A DNA stretch of 64,000 nt from Siphonodentalium dalli (taxonomy: Eukaryota > Mollusca > Scaphopoda > Gadilida > Siphonodentaliidae), in contig CP136063.1 of NCBI GenBank assembly GCA_032622095.1, forward strand, positions 40,710,106-40,774,105. The letters run 5' to 3'. Positions 1 through 12,400 of this stretch are shown piece by piece. The position numbers and the translations under genes are program-made. The notes under the pieces are model-generated. The model saw only the letters and a program-made list of their open reading frames with translations, did no database searches and was not told the origin of the DNA. Every line of letters begins with the position of its first letter. Within the stretch, counting starts at the first letter, position 1.

Positions 1-976
1 CGTCCCCAGTTACATTCACACGCGTACATGTATGACAAAGGTCCCCATATGGATGGTTAGGTGTGCTTTATCGAAAAGATAAACGCACGTCCCCAGTTAC
101 ATTCACACGCATACATGTATGACAAAGGTCCCCATATGGATGGTTAGGTGTGCTTTATCGAAAAGATAAACGCACGTCCCCAGTTACATTCACATGCATA
201 CATGTATGACAAAGGTCCCCATATGGATGGTTAGGTGTGCTTTATCGAAAAGATAAACGCACGTCCCCAGTTACATTCACACGCATACATGTATGACAAA
301 GGTCCCCATATGGATGGTTAGGTGTGCTTTATCGAAACGATAAACGCACGTCCCCAGTTACATTCACACGCATACATGTATGACAAAGGTCCCCATATGG
401 ATGGTTAGGTGTGCTTTATCGAAAAGATAAACGCACGTCCCCAGTTACATTCACACGCATACATGTATGACAAAGGTCCCCATATGGATGGTTAGGTGTG
501 CTTTATCGAAAAGATTAACGCACGTCCCCGGTTACATTCACACGCATACATGTATGACAAAGGTCCCCATATGGATGGTTAGGTGTGCTTTATCGAAAAG
601 ATAAACGCACGTCCCCAGTTACATTCACACGCATACATGTATGACAAAGGTCCCCATATGGATGGTTAGGTGTGCTTTATCGAAAAGATAAACGCACGTC
701 CCCAGTTACATTCACACGCATACATGTATGACAAAGGTCCCCATATGGATGGTTAGGTGTGCTTTATCGAAAAGATAAACGCACGTCCCCAGTTACATTC
801 ACACGCATACATGTATGACAAAGGTCCCCATATGGATGGTTAGGTGTGCTTTATCGAAAAGATAAACGCACGTCCCCAGTTACATTCACACGCATACATG
901 TATGACAAAGGTCCCCATATGGATGGTTAGGTGTGCTTTATCGAAAAGATAAACGCACGTCCCCAGTTACATTCAC
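1..976. repeat. 87-bp tandem satellite, about 11 copies
   Basis: The block starting CGTCCCCAGTTACATTC recurs at 1, 88, 175 and onward with an exact 87-bp step and very few differences between units, so it was homogenised recently. Although 87 is a multiple of three, every unit carries stops (for example TAG in GATGGTTAGG), so it is not a coding repeat. The array is cut by the left window edge and its true length is unknown. It ends near 976, where the unit decays. Confidence 0.95.
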
Positions 977-1920
977 ATGCACATCCGGTTGACAAGGTCC
1001 CCATTTTGAAGTCCCCATTCTATGGCATTATTTTTAAAATGTCGCAACGGGCAACATGTCAACAGTTCGACAGTGCTATAAGGACACGGACCAATGTGTC
1101 AAATGTACAACGGAATGGAATGATTCCAACACATCTATCTCCGAGTCCCCATTTCCCGGGATTATGTCAAAGTCCCCAGAGACCCCCCTTGCACACGTAT
1201 TGGTGTGTGTGTGTGTGTGTGTGTGTGTGAGGGTGTGCACGTGCGTGTGAGAGGGTGGAGAGGGTGCGTTCGTGTGCGTTTGTGTGTGTGAGGGTGTGTG
1301 TGTGTGTGTGTGTGTGAAAGTGTCTATATATGTATAAGTGGATGTATGTGTATATGCATGAAGGGCATATGCAAGTGCGTGATACTCGTGATACTCGTGT
1401 ACTCGTGTATACATATATGCTTATATGTAATAAACTATGTTCGTATCTGTCTCTTTTGGCAGTCAAATTATATAACCATGTATATTGTATAGCCAAATTT
1501 TGATGTATTTTTGTTCTCAACTTATTTGTAATGATTTTTTTTTCTTGTTTGTTTTGTTTATATATATGCTCTTCATTGTATGGAGGAATAAAGATATATA
1601 TCACACATCGGGCGTCTGAGTTTAATGATATTGTTATTTTAAATATTCAATGTGTACGATGGACGCCATTGAATACTATAAATTTAAACTATTCTCTAAT
1701 GCCGCTGTTTGCTGAGAAATCTGTATGATGGCATACCTATATAATGTTTTTTTCATCCGATTCTCATTTATTAGGCAGACATATACACAAAACTTTAAAA
1801 CTGCTCAATTTTAAACACTCTTTCTCTAGTTTTGTTCTAAATGTGACCACCAAGCTATGATCAATGGGAATTTGTGTTTCCTCAAGTAATATGAAATATA
1901 CAAATTCTCAGGTCTGCCTA
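977..1920. other. non-genic stretch with TG microsatellites
   Basis: No supportable gene. The first 200 bases hold degenerate GTCCCC-containing words related to the array on the left. Two (TG)n tracts lie near 1203-1229 and 1296-1315 and give rise to spurious His/Thr-rich or Cys/Val-rich open frames. The remainder is AT-rich. Confidence 0.7.
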
Positions 1921-2602
1921 ATGTTAGGAAGACCATTGATCATCATTAGGCAGACTGCGGCATTATGCAGACCAAATCCGGTCTGCCTATTTTTTGCATA
2001 CCAGTCACAACTAGTCATATGGTGCTTTAATTGTTAACACCTCTCCTTGTTTAACCGATTTAGGTGGCCTTTTGTCTATAAAACGATGGGATTGAAAAAA
2101 ATGTTTGTTATGGGTATTTCAGCCACGATAATTTTGAGACATATATATTCTGTCGATATATAGTTTCATGATTGTGCGGTCGAAACATCCACAGCGGTCT
2201 TGAAAAAATCAACTTTTCTGATTTTGCATTTTTTATGTATAGGATGCAGCAAAAAAAGGAGATAACTGGCCAAATGTCATTAAAACATCGAGAAATCTGG
2301 TGTATTCATCAAAATTGAGTACAAATTTCGGGATTGAAAAAAGACCGCACAATGATGAAACTATATATCGATCGAATATACATGTCTCAAAATTATCGTG
2401 GCGGAAACGCCCTTTATCAATTTTTTTTTAATCCCATCATTTTATAGACAAAAGACAACCTAAATTGCTTGAACAAGGAGAGGTGTTAACAATTAAAGCA
2501 CAAGATAACTAGTTGTGACTGGCATGCAAAAATTAGGCAGACCGGATTTCGTCTGCATAAAGTCGCGGTCTGCCTAATGATGGTCAATGGTCCTCCTAAT
2601 GC
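1921..2602. mobile_element. foldback element with ~270-bp inverted arms
   Basis: The left arm (about 1921-2190) and right arm (about 2335-2602) are inverted copies of one another at high identity. Both carry GGTCTGCCTAAT-type words, AACTAGT next to CAGTCACA, and GTTAACACCTCTCCTTGTT. The ~145-bp centre is unpaired. There is no coding capacity, so this is a non-autonomous foldback/MITE-type element. A target-site duplication is not clear. Confidence 0.8.
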
Positions 2603-3012
2603 TTACTCTACATAGCTATATATATATATATATATATGCAGTGTACATAAATACGTAATAGTTATATGAAGGGGGCGTCCAAATTAATCATCCATGGACA
2701 CCGGTGCGTGGGTCGTAAATCTGCTATGAGCTGCAATAAGTCGCGCGTCTTCTGCATCCATATGTTATTTGACATGTGCATGCCATAAATATATCATTAA
2801 ATTAAGGCTCTATTCAACGTTGAGTCTAGCTGAGCTGTCATAAACGTAAATTGTATCTCTATATGTTCCAAATATATACATGGTCTTTATGAAATACACG
2901 TATGTCATGCACGTGTGTTGTCTTTGTCAGCTAAATTGCTATTTCATGCATGTGCCCTAGCCTACCGATATTAGAGTGATATTATACTGTGTCGGTATAT
3001 ATTTGTATCTCT
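2603..3012. other. non-genic, AT microsatellite
   Basis: An (AT)n run lies at about 2616-2638. I see no gene or recognisable element in the rest. Confidence 0.6.
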
Positions 3013-3016
3013 TTAA

Positions 3017-3540
3017 AGATAGATTATCTCTTTAAATAATAAATGTTAAATAGTTGCGCATGTACAAAATAATAGATATGAACTGAAGACCCCTGCCCGG
3101 AAAAGCTTCTATCAATTAATATTGATTTTATTTCGTATATTAAATCGGGACCGTTCATCTTACTATTTTTAGAATAGACCATTCGGATGATACCATATAT
3201 CGATGTAGAGCACTGGGCTGTTCCTATGGCTACACACCGAAAGTCAAATGTCCCGATTGATTGTTTGTGTTGTTTTGTTCCACAGATACATGTATAAGCG
3301 ATAATGAGTATAACTAAAGTTTATTTGTGACAAAATTGTACAATAAAATTTCTGGTCTCTTCAACAGAAAACACTATTGTTCGTTAGCTGAACAAACACA
3401 CCTTTTTAGACCAGAAAATATTCGAAATAAAATTAATATTAATCGATAGAAGCATTTCCGGACAGGAGTCTTCGATTCAAATCTAATATTTTATACCCCG
3501 GTAACTATATAACACATGTTTACAAAGAGATAATCCACCT
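3017..3540 (-). mobile_element. TTAA-flanked MITE, copy 1
   Basis: A ~520-bp element with imperfect ~130-bp terminal inverted repeats. One end reads AGRTGGATTATCTCTTTAAA and the other AGGTGGATTATCTCTTTGTA; TTAA lies outside each end (3013-3016 and 3541-3544). Subterminal words include TCCGGAAAAGCTTCTATCAA and the internal inverted pair TCTGGTCT/AGACCAGA. There is no transposase. Strand is given relative to the copy at 30903. TTAA targets are typical of piggyBac-type transposases, but the termini lack the usual CCC start, so the superfamily is an inference. Confidence 0.85.
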
Positions 3541-4016
3541 TTAAATAACAATTTTTAAATAGTTGCGTGGGTATGAAATAATAGATATCAACTGAAGACC
3601 GCTGTCCGGAAAAGCTTCTATCAATTAGTATTGATTTTATTTCGAATATTAAATCGGGACCGTTTATGTTACTATTTTTAGAACAGACCATTCGGATGAT
3701 ACCATATTGCGATATAGAGCACTGGGCTGTTCCTATGGCTACGCACCGAAAGTCAAATGTCCCAGATTGATTGTTTATATTGTTTTGTTCCACAGATATA
3801 AGCTATAATGAGTATAATTGACGTTTATTTGTGACAAAATTGTACAATAAAAGTTCTGGTCTTGGTTAACAGTAACCACTATTGATCGTTAGCTGAACAA
3901 ACACGCCTTTTTAGACCAAAAAATATTCGAAATAAAATTAATATTAATCGATAGAAGCATTTCCGGACAAGAGTCTTCGATTCAAATCTAATATTTTATA
4001 CCCCGGTAACTATACC
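3541..4016 (-). mobile_element. TTAA MITE, truncated copy 2, abutting copy 1
   Basis: Begins inside the terminal repeat (TTTAAATAACA) exactly where copy 1 ends, and stops at ACCCCGGTAACTATAC before the other terminus. The two copies form a head-to-tail dimer joined at a CTTTAAA word present both in the right end of one and the subterminal part of the other. An open frame across both (3491-3793, minus) starts from a non-ATG codon and is not taken as a gene. Confidence 0.8.
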
Positions 4017-4283
4017 ATGAGGCACTACATGTATAGTATGAAATTCTGGCGGACACATTGTGTCGACTGTCAAAAGAGGATATTTTAACATGATCGTAGC
4101 CTACTTATTAGTCCATGGCCCATTTATATATATGCCAACGTTCTCAATTATAAGTTCCGACATATCATTTGTTCACGTAATTGTGTAGATTTCCTGGATA
4201 CCTGTGTGATACGAATGGGTTAAACATCTGCCAATTGTTTTTCGCCTCTTTTTACGAACCGCAACTCAACTCGTAAATTCTAA

Positions 4284-4487
4284 ATGGGAAACAACGCAGC
4301 GTTTATAATTTGTCTCGCTATTTTTTGTGATATCTGTGCAAACAAATATTTTAAAGCACTTCAAGCAGGTGTTGTGTATGATAAATCAATGCTGCGCACG
4401 ATGGAATGCACAACAACACTAAATCAGCTACAAACCGTTAAACATTCAAGAATAATAAAACAGGTGATGTGTAAAACAAATGGTTGA
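4284..4487 (+). CDS. candidate signal-peptide first exon (unidentified)
   Basis: ATG at 4284 opens 67 codons. The N-terminus is hydrophobic (AAFIICLAIFCDICA, about residues 5-19) and would serve as a signal peptide. About 40 residues of ordinary composition follow. A CAG|GTGATG near 4463 could be a 5' splice site, in which case the exon would end there. No downstream exon was recognised and the family is unknown, so chance is a real alternative. Confidence 0.25.
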   Translation: MGNNAAFIICLAIFCDICANKYFKALQAGVVYDKSMLRTMECTTTLNQLQTVKHSRIIKQVMCKTNG

Positions 4488-4744
4488 TCTGTTGATTTTT
4501 TAAAAACTTTCTAAATTAAATTTTCAGTGTCACCAGTGGCAGTTCCAATTATATCAATTAGTTGTATTTACAGGGTGTCTTGTTTCCGCCTCGTACTTTT
4601 TGTTTGCCTCCTTAGTTTGGTTTTTTTTTCGATTCCTTCGGGGGGAAGGAAGCAAAAAAATAAAACGATGCAAGCGAAAAAATAAAACGACGAAAGCGAA
4701 AAAACATCATTGTAAATTGTCATTTCGCTTGCCCAATTGGTTTT

Positions 4745-5197
4745 CCGCAATATATTTCTACAACTTGTTAACAGTATTATACAACATTTAATAGAATTGG
4801 ATAATAAAGCAACTCAGCTACACTTTTTCTCATTCCGTCTAGTGTATTTTTTTCCGTAATAGTTTTATAACATATGTAATAAATTGGCAAAGTAGCATAT
4901 AATTTAGCAAAAGATTTTTTTTTCCATATATATTCCGTCTAATCATTCCCCACCCCCCCCCCCTAGTCGATGTCGGGGCGGAGTACACATTATGAAACTA
5001 TGCCACTGCGCATGACAGACATGTGCTAATTTGTAAACAAGAAATTATTTTAATGCAACAGACAACAATTTTGTTTGCACAAATGACAATTAATGTCTTT
5101 ATTTTAGCGGATTTCGGAACTTTTGGTCTAATCTTGTCTTTGTAGTCACCATAAGAAGAGAACCAAGCAGAGTCTGTCACCAGGAGTCCTTTGTCGC
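4745..5197 (-). pseudogene. exon-like sequence, paralogue of the exon at 35239-35339
   Basis: On the minus strand a pyrimidine-rich tract ending TTACAG (5198-5200) precedes an open frame reading GDKGLLVTDSAWFSSYGD and then KIRPKVP. A paralogue with the same acceptor lies at 35239-35339. Similarity continues downstream through the 3' flank to about 4745. Here a small deletion has removed the stop codon seen in the paralogue (SAPS then TGA), so the frame runs on to TAG at 4998. I infer a decayed duplicate of a terminal exon. The family is not recognised. Confidence 0.4.
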
Positions 5198-5455
5198 CTG
5201 TAATTAGAAAAGGTATGAGCTTCAGACGGGGTCAAAGAAAGAAAGATCTGAGTTTAATACATGTGTATATCATGTATTTGACTCAACTGGGTCTACTGAT
5301 GCTGGCGATCATCCGTTTGGATCGTCTTAGGTGCCATTAGATCGCTTTTTGACCGACAAAGAATGATATACTGTGTTACTTATCTGGGTTAATATGGTAA
5401 AAATGAACACAAACCAACCGTTAGATTGGTTTCTCAGATTTCTCGTGTTCCTTAA

Positions 5456-5975
5456 AGGTGAATTATCTCTTTGTAAACATGTATTATATAGTTACCGGCG
5501 TATAAAATATTAGATTTGAATCGAAGACTCCTGTCCGGAAATGCTTCTATCGATTAATATTAATTTAATTTCGAATATTTTCTGGTCTAAAAAGGTGTGT
5601 TTGTTCAGCTAACGAACAATGGTGGTTACTGTTAACAGAGACCAGAAATTATATTGTGCAATTTTGTCACAAATAGATGTTAATTATACTCGTTATCGCT
5701 TATATCGTTGGAACAAAACAATACAAACAACCAATCTGTGACATTTGACATTCGTTGCGTATCCGTGGGAACAGCCCAGTGCTCTATATCGCAATAAGGT
5801 CTCATCCGAATGGTCGGTTCTAAAAATAGTAACATAAATGGGCCCGATTTTATATTCGAAATAAAATCAATATTAATTGATAGAAGCTTTTCCGGACATA
5901 GGTCTTCAGTTCATATCTATTATTTTATACCCACGCAACTATTTAAAATTTGTTATTTAAAGAGATAATCCATCT
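5456..5975 (+). mobile_element. TTAA MITE, full-length copy
   Basis: Element of 520 bp between TTAA at 5452-5455 and TTAA at 5976-5979. Left terminus AGGTGAATTATCTCTTTGTA, right terminus TAAAGAGATAATCCATCT. No open coding frame of interest. Confidence 0.9.
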
Positions 5976-6196
5976 TTAAATGCCGTTAAAAGCAACAAAA
6001 GATTGATACCAATAGTTAAAATTTCAAAATCTGGTCCATTACAATGGATATCCGTGTTGGGCGATGTTATTTGGCAGGGCAGATCCGTCGGATAGTATGT
6101 ACGGCTCTACGCGCACGTACCGTACTCGGACAATTTAATATAGATATGTACGTATGGGAAACGTGTGTGTTATGTGCATTTCATATCGGTAGTACG

Positions 6197-6667
6197 GCAG
6201 ATGGGGTCATTGTCACAAGGCTCCGGTCACATTCGTAGCCAGCTTTTTAAATCAATCACAAATGTAGCCAGCTTTTCGCCGGCGACCACATTCGTAGCCA
6301 GCTTTTCTAATTTTATGCTTTACATGACGCGAAACATGGCGTCCTCGCATTCGTGACTAAAATATCGACGTCATGCTCCAAAACTGACTTCGTTTATCAA
6401 CTTATATTGGAATATAATTCAGTCATCTAACGACATTGATCGGAAACCTCAGGTTATTAACTTATTAGATGAAATTTAAAATTTAAAAAGTTTTTTTTCA
6501 TTCATCAACTCAGAAACATGAGACTAACCTAATCTTGTTCTTTGAGGCTCACATGAATATGAAAAGCTGGCTACAAATGTGATCGCCGTAGAAAAGTTGG
6601 CTACATTGTGATCGATTTAAAAAGCTGGCTAGGAATGTGACCGGAGCCTTGTGATAATGACACCATC
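6197..6667. mobile_element. foldback element, ~115-bp arms
   Basis: The left arm (about 6197-6315) contains three spaced GTAGCCAGCTTTT words and CAAGGCTCCGGTCACATT. The right arm (about 6550-6667) is its inverted copy. The spacer has no gene. The triple GTAGCCAGC motif is shared by both arms, so each arm is itself internally repetitive. Confidence 0.8.
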
Positions 6668-6670
6668 GGA

Positions 6671-7399
6671 CTTAGTGTCGGCGCACACGATCCCGGTTGT
6701 CCCCGGTTTACCCCGCAGCTGGGTAAAACGGGGACAACCGGGATCGCGTGGGCCGACGCTTTGGGCCGGTTTTTGTCGGATCCGATTTAACCGGACCGAT
6801 CAAACTGAGTTTGATTTCATCCGGAAAAACCGGCTCGTGACGATGGCAACGCGCGTGTTTTGCTTGTCACATGACCAAAACATCATTCAAAATGTCGGAA
6901 TAGTTAGCAGCGACCGCTATTCGAAAATTATGTCTAGAATTCTGATAAATCGACAAGTAACAACTGCTGGTAGACCTATGGGCAGAAAATAGGTGCCCGT
7001 ATATAGTAATCGCAACAAGAGGGCGGTAGCTGTGGAAAGGTAGTTTACGCCAATTTACGGCTATTGGGAGTATTCACAGTATTTCCCGTGACCTCAAAAT
7101 TTCAAATTCAATATATTATTATTAATATTATATATTCATTCAGTTTATTATTAATAAATATTAGTCTTTAGAAATACATATTAATATAAATCACCACGAC
7201 TAGCTATATAGTAAATGTCTAGATCGGCTGACCACACCAGTTGGCTATTTACTACAGTGACCATCTATAGGCATAGCATGCATATGACCGGAGTGAAAAT
7301 CGGACTCGTGTGCGCTGAACCCCCCGATTTTATCGGGCCCGATTTACCCCGCAGCCGGATTTACCGGACACAATCGGGATCGTGTGCGTCGACACTTAG
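6671..7399. mobile_element. 729-bp TIR element with GC-rich hairpin ends
   Basis: Termini match as inverted repeats: CTTAGTGTCGGCGCACACGA at the left and, reverse-complemented, CTAAGTGTCGACGCACACGA at the right, with similarity for ~55 bp. At the left end the repeat is followed at once by its own inverted copy, making a ~38-bp stem with a 7-base loop (6673-6758). The right end is an imperfect palindrome too. The GC-rich ends contrast with the AT-rich interior. No transposase. Confidence 0.65.
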
Positions 7400-8330
7400 T
7401 ACGTGGACGTGCTTAATATCGATCGAATCTGCCTCGTCACACATCATCGCCCAATACATACATCCATTCTACAAAACCAGCTTTTTGAAATGTATCAGAA
7501 AAAATCAATGTTTAACAAACAAAGGGAACTGGTTTTTCTTTGTCGACAAGGAGTATGTGGCTGCAAAGGAGGGCTTTGCGTTCATTGACATTATTAGCAC
7601 CGCCGTTGATTTAATATACATAGACCTTCGTGTATCGAACAGAACGCGGTATCCATTTAATATTAACTTCTTCGAATGCGTCATCATCGATCGATGCCAT
7701 GGGATAAAGCGTATAACAGAACCTGGATATATCCGCTCATTCGTGGACACACACTAAATAATCTGCTTGTGAAATATTCCACGAAATCAACAGACGGGAT
7801 ACCAGTTGGGTCAGTATACATGTATAATTAGACACTAGTATGTAACCAGCCGCGAATTGATTATCCCTACGAGGAATAATGTCATTCTAATTTCTATGTC
7901 AGAAGACACCCGCTCGGACTAAACGCCGGACTCAACTGTCCCGATGTATCTGGGAAGACGTTTCCACAATTAGAATCTTTAACCAGACCTCAGGGATCCC
8001 AGGCGGACGGTCGTCAGCTGACCACGCAATATGCATGTTGTATGAAAGAATCCACACATCCTGGTGTACTAAAGACCGCACGCACGATACATGTACCGGT
8101 ACTACTCATTTTCTGAGCTATCGGTATTTAAAGAAACACACGCCAATCCACACCGATGATCGATCGACCAGTGTGATATAAATGTACATGTAGGCATATG
8201 TGTGAAAGTACATTGTACACACGCGTTCTGGAGATCTGTCCGCACATTAGATAATCCACACCGCGGTATCATATCAGTACCGGTACGATTTAAGTGAGAA
8301 ACTATTTGCTCAATTTAGAGATTTGAAGCA
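7400..8330. other. no recognisable gene; possible finger debris at the 3' end
   Basis: Open frames here (for example 7215-7757) do not resemble any family I know. From about 8130 to 8340, short words such as AATCCACACCG and GATGATCGATCG suggest very decayed zinc-finger linker sequence upstream of the gene at 8381. Confidence 0.4.
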
Positions 8331-8380
8331 CATCAGAGAATCCACGCCGGCGATCGCCCACATCAGTGCGAACCTGCGAT

Positions 8381-9577
8381 ATGTGTGAGAAACCACTCAT
8401 CCAGAGCAGTGACCTGATGTCACATGATATAACCTACACCAGAGAGCGTCCGCATGAGTGCGATGTGTGTGAGAAAATATTCTCCCGGAACAGTAACCTG
8501 ATGGCACATAAGAGAATCCACACAGGGGAGCGTCCGTATCAATGCGATGTGTGTGAGAAATCATTCTCCCACAGCAGTAACCTGATGTCACACAAGAGAA
8601 CACACGCCGGCTATCGTCCACACCAGTGCGATATATGTGAGAAATCATTCGCCGAAAACAGTAAACTACTCATACATAAAAGAGTACACACTGGCGATCG
8701 TCCGTATATGTGTGATGTGTGTGATAAATCATTCTCCCAGAGCAGTAACCTGATTTCACATAAGAGAGTCCACACTGGCGATCGTCCATATCGGTGTGAT
8801 GTGTGTGAGAAATCATTTACCGAACACAGCAGACTAATCATACACAACAGAATCCACACTGGTGATCGTCCGTATAAATGCGATGTGTGTGAGAGAACAT
8901 TCTCCGAAAATAGTATTCTAAAGAGACATAAGAAAGTCCACACAGGCGATCGTCCGTATCAGTGCGATGTGTGCGAGAGCTCATTCTCTGAAAAAAGTAG
9001 ACTAATCGTACATAAAAGAATACACACCGGCAATCGTCCGTATCAGTGCGATGTGTGTGAGAAATCATTTACCCACAGCGGTAATATGAAAGCACATAAG
9101 AGAATCCACAGTGGAGATCGTCCGTATCAGTGTGATCTTTGTGAAAAGACATTCGACAAGAGCAGTCACCTGGTGACACATAAGAGAGTCCATACAGGTG
9201 ATCGTCCGTATAAGTGCGATGTGTGTGAGAAATCATTTGTCGAAAACAGTAGGCTAATCATACATAACAGAATACACACCGGCCTCCGTCCGTATAAGTG
9301 CGATGTGTGTGATAAATCATTCGCAGAAAATAGTAACCTAAAGAGACACAAGAGAATCCACACCGGCGATCGTCCGTATCAGTGCGAGGTGTGTGAGAAA
9401 TCGTTCGCCGAAAACAGTAAACTACTCATACATAAAAGATTCCACACCGGCGAACGTCCGTATCAATGCGATGTGTGTGAGAAATCATTCGTACAGAACA
9501 GTGACCGAAAGAGACATAAGAGAATCCACACCAGTGATCGTTCATACCAGTGCGATGTGCATGGACAGCCAGATTAA
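8381..9577 (+). CDS. C2H2 zinc-finger protein, 13 intact fingers
   Basis: One uninterrupted exon encodes a tandem C2H2 array of 28-residue units, typically CDVCEKSF, then x7-LxxHKRIH, then the linker TGDRPYQ. The first unit is degenerate, with Tyr in place of the last His. Thirteen good fingers follow, and the array ends in a fragment (CDVHGQPD) before TAA. The start is uncertain: the frame is open from about 8366, but the first ATG is 8381, inside finger 1. Just upstream (8335-8370) another linker, IHAGDRPHQC, is in a different frame because of an ~8-nt insertion. Either the ATG-initiated form is used or this is a recently damaged gene. No KRAB, BTB or other N-terminal domain is visible. Sequence-specific DNA binding in the nucleus is expected from the family. 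Helix positions vary between fingers while the framework is constant. Confidence 0.75.
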   Translation: MCEKPLIQSSDLMSHDITYTRERPHECDVCEKIFSRNSNLMAHKRIHTGERPYQCDVCEKSFSHSSNLMSHKRTHAGYRPHQCDICEKSFAENSKLLIHKRVHTGDRPYMCDVCDKSFSQSSNLISHKRVHTGDRPYRCDVCEKSFTEHSRLIIHNRIHTGDRPYKCDVCERTFSENSILKRHKKVHTGDRPYQCDVCESSFSEKSRLIVHKRIHTGNRPYQCDVCEKSFTHSGNMKAHKRIHSGDRPYQCDLCEKTFDKSSHLVTHKRVHTGDRPYKCDVCEKSFVENSRLIIHNRIHTGLRPYKCDVCDKSFAENSNLKRHKRIHTGDRPYQCEVCEKSFAENSKLLIHKRFHTGERPYQCDVCEKSFVQNSDRKRHKRIHTSDRSYQCDVHGQPD

Positions 9578-11181
9578 CATATACTCAAATATTTGATGTT
9601 ATCTCTAAATACTTAGTGATATCTATAATTATTTGAAGATGTATCTAAATATTTAGAATTATGGTGTGTAATGTCCATTTGGGTAGAATATTTGTAAAAT
9701 GTAACTACTTTGAGCAAGATTGTTCTCCATTTGTATTTGGCCACCCTACCGGGGTGTTTCACGTCACTTTAAAACTATTTTACTCTGCACCTTTACTTTG
9801 TCTGCCTTATTCTATTTTTTATAATGTTCATCGAAAATTAGGGGGTGGGTCCCCAATTTTCATTGGAATAATACTTGCGTTGGACGGGTGGGTGCCCCAG
9901 ATCTGACAGGGAAAATCTTGCTTTCCAAGGTTGGTGGGTCCCCAGTTAAAATAGGAACATGCGTAACTTGGTGGGTCCCCTATCAAAATAGGAAAATGCG
10001 TAACAAGTGGTCTGACAACTAGTTTCCTCAGTAATTATACTGGTAGAAAATCAAACTATGCACCAGACACTATCAATCTATTTTTATACGAAACTTACAA
10101 CTAATTATGAACGAAGTATAAAGTATTGAAACATTAGTACACAGTTCGGAGTGAGACACCCCACCCATGTCGTCACTTTTCTGATTTAGATAATAGTATA
10201 TGTTGTTTTTTTTGCAGTTAATGCATTGACGGTACAGCCAAGCCGGAACTAATGGGTCGTTTGTGGTTGTTCAGTGGCTAGCCGATCAGCATACAATGAA
10301 GCTACCCACATACCATGGGGACCACAAGCAGGCCGCTAGAGTGGTTATTGTCACGCCCGTAATTGTCACGTACAAACACACGCACACAGCACACTGGTGT
10401 GAGAATAAATAAATTGGGACATGATAATACCAAGCAATCAATCTCACCTTATCGAAACACCGTCAATCGATATTATGTGCAACTCCAGCCATTTAAACCG
10501 CGGTCCAGAAAAGACCAATCCAATTATGGTTCAGTTGCCGGGTTATGGCTACAAAGCGCACACTAATATTGTAATTTACAGAACATATATATCCCTGTAC
10601 ACTTTACAAATACGAGTGCTTCTCGCTTATAATTTTCCAATCAATATATGCTCCTTGTCGGCTAATTATGAATGTTAGCCTTGAATTGAATCGCGGCGGT
10701 TCGCATTAGGCAATTTTGTTTAATTATCTCGACGACACAGAGGCATTATTGCTAAATGTGTGGTCTGACTGGACCATGTTTAAACCAGAGATGACGAATG
10801 TGGTCTGGGGCGTAAACCATAAATGTATATATGTATAAAAGTAAATAACACCCAAATGAAATACCAAATGAGCATTAAAAGTACATGTAGCATTTATATC
10901 GACTATATGTTCATAAATTGATTTATGACAAAAGGGATTGGAGGACAAGTGCTATAACCACTTGGATTACCCTCCTCTCTCTAAAACACTATGAAAATCC
11001 CTAGTTGTTTCAACACTACATATACATGTACATGTATGCCGTCAGGCCTTAACCACATTACGGCATAAATCCATTATTTGGCATGCATCTCTCAGGATCT
11101 CTGTTCATTGTTCCATCCTACATGTACATCGCTTTAGCTTGAGAATTGCCATATTCGGTTTGGAAAACCAGAACCATTACA
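9578..11181. other. non-genic stretch
   Basis: No gene supported. Two adjacent near-identical ~45-bp blocks around 9930-10010 contain GGTGGGTCCCC, AAAATAGGAA and ATGCGTAAC. The rest is AT-rich unique-looking sequence with ACATGTAC words. Confidence 0.6.
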
Positions 11182-12400
11182 GTAGATTTACAGTGTCAAA
11201 TTGAATGGGAAATCTTTAAGCATTTATAATTACAGGCTCTTTGAAATATTCTAAAATTGATATAATAAACTTACATGTAATTTATTCATTTCTAACGTAA
11301 CTGATCAGAGTATGATCAGACTAACAGTTTGTTTGGTATATTTCTCTGTAATCGAGGCCTGCTTTGGTGGGACAATATTATCCATTTAGCCGGACAGCTA
11401 TATTCTCTTTCCAAACGAATCAGCTGTGCCCTAATTAATCGACCAGCCTTATCGAGATTGACAACTAGTATTTAGTACCGCAGTCCATAAGAAATCGACC
11501 AACCGCAATCATTTATACCATAGTTTGATAGTATATAGCGATACAATGCATCGATTCATCATTCAAGATCATTACAGCCCTAGTTGATACTAGTATACAA
11601 TATCTGCTGGTACTAGTACATGTACATTTAAATTCATGTTTGCATGAGAATGTTCAATAGTTTTGTTTGTCGATATGTTATTGAACTGCCAATATACTTT
11701 TAAGAAGAAAATGTGGGCGCTGTAAGACAGTACTGTTTGTAACAGCGGTGTTGTCGATTAATCTAAATACCGTAAATACTATGAGGCATGGTAGCGGTCG
11801 GCGGCATTGTAATTGAATGTGGTTGAACAGTCAAATACCGGTTCTTGTTGCTGGGGTGGGTAATTTAATTAGGACAAATTTAAAAAATATAACGCTACTC
11901 TTTTGTTAACAGCATCTTTGGCAAGTCTTTGCCCGAACAGCATCATAGCAATTCAGCAGGACACAACTGCAGCATAGCACATTACTAGTAGCAGGACCTC
12001 TTGAACAGGGGTGTATTTACAGTGTCAAATCGAATGGGCATCTTTTAACAATAATTTTGAACAATTTCCTAGAAGTGTTCGAAAATTGAGAACTGAATTA
12101 ATATTTTTTATTATGAGGTTTCGATTGGAAAATTTCTAACTTAGCTTATCGGGGTTAACGGACTACCAGTATGTTTGGTATATTTTTCTATAATTGACTC
12201 CTGCTGAGGTGGGGAAATATCATTCATTGTCGGACAGCTATATTCTCTTTCCCAACAAAGTCCATACAGCATACATGGAAAATTACAGCTATGCTTTAAT
12301 TGATCAACTCGCTTTTAAAGGTTGACCACCGGGTATTACCGCAGTATTCAAGTGTGTTCATGCGATCAACCGCAGTCAGTTATACGACCACAGACCGTGG
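11182..12400. repeat. pair of diverged direct repeats (~350 bp)
   Basis: About 11182-11530 and 12012-12400 are direct copies, sharing TTTACAGTGTCAAAT, GTTTGGTATATTT, CGGACAGCTATATTCTCTTTCC and a TACCGCAGT word in the same order. Identity is moderate with indels, so the duplication is old. The 480 bp between them holds no gene that I can see. Confidence 0.7.

Noticed and set aside
931-1604. Several overlapping frames rich in His/Thr or Cys/Val
   Set aside because: They are translations of (TG)n microsatellites and the end of the 87-bp array.
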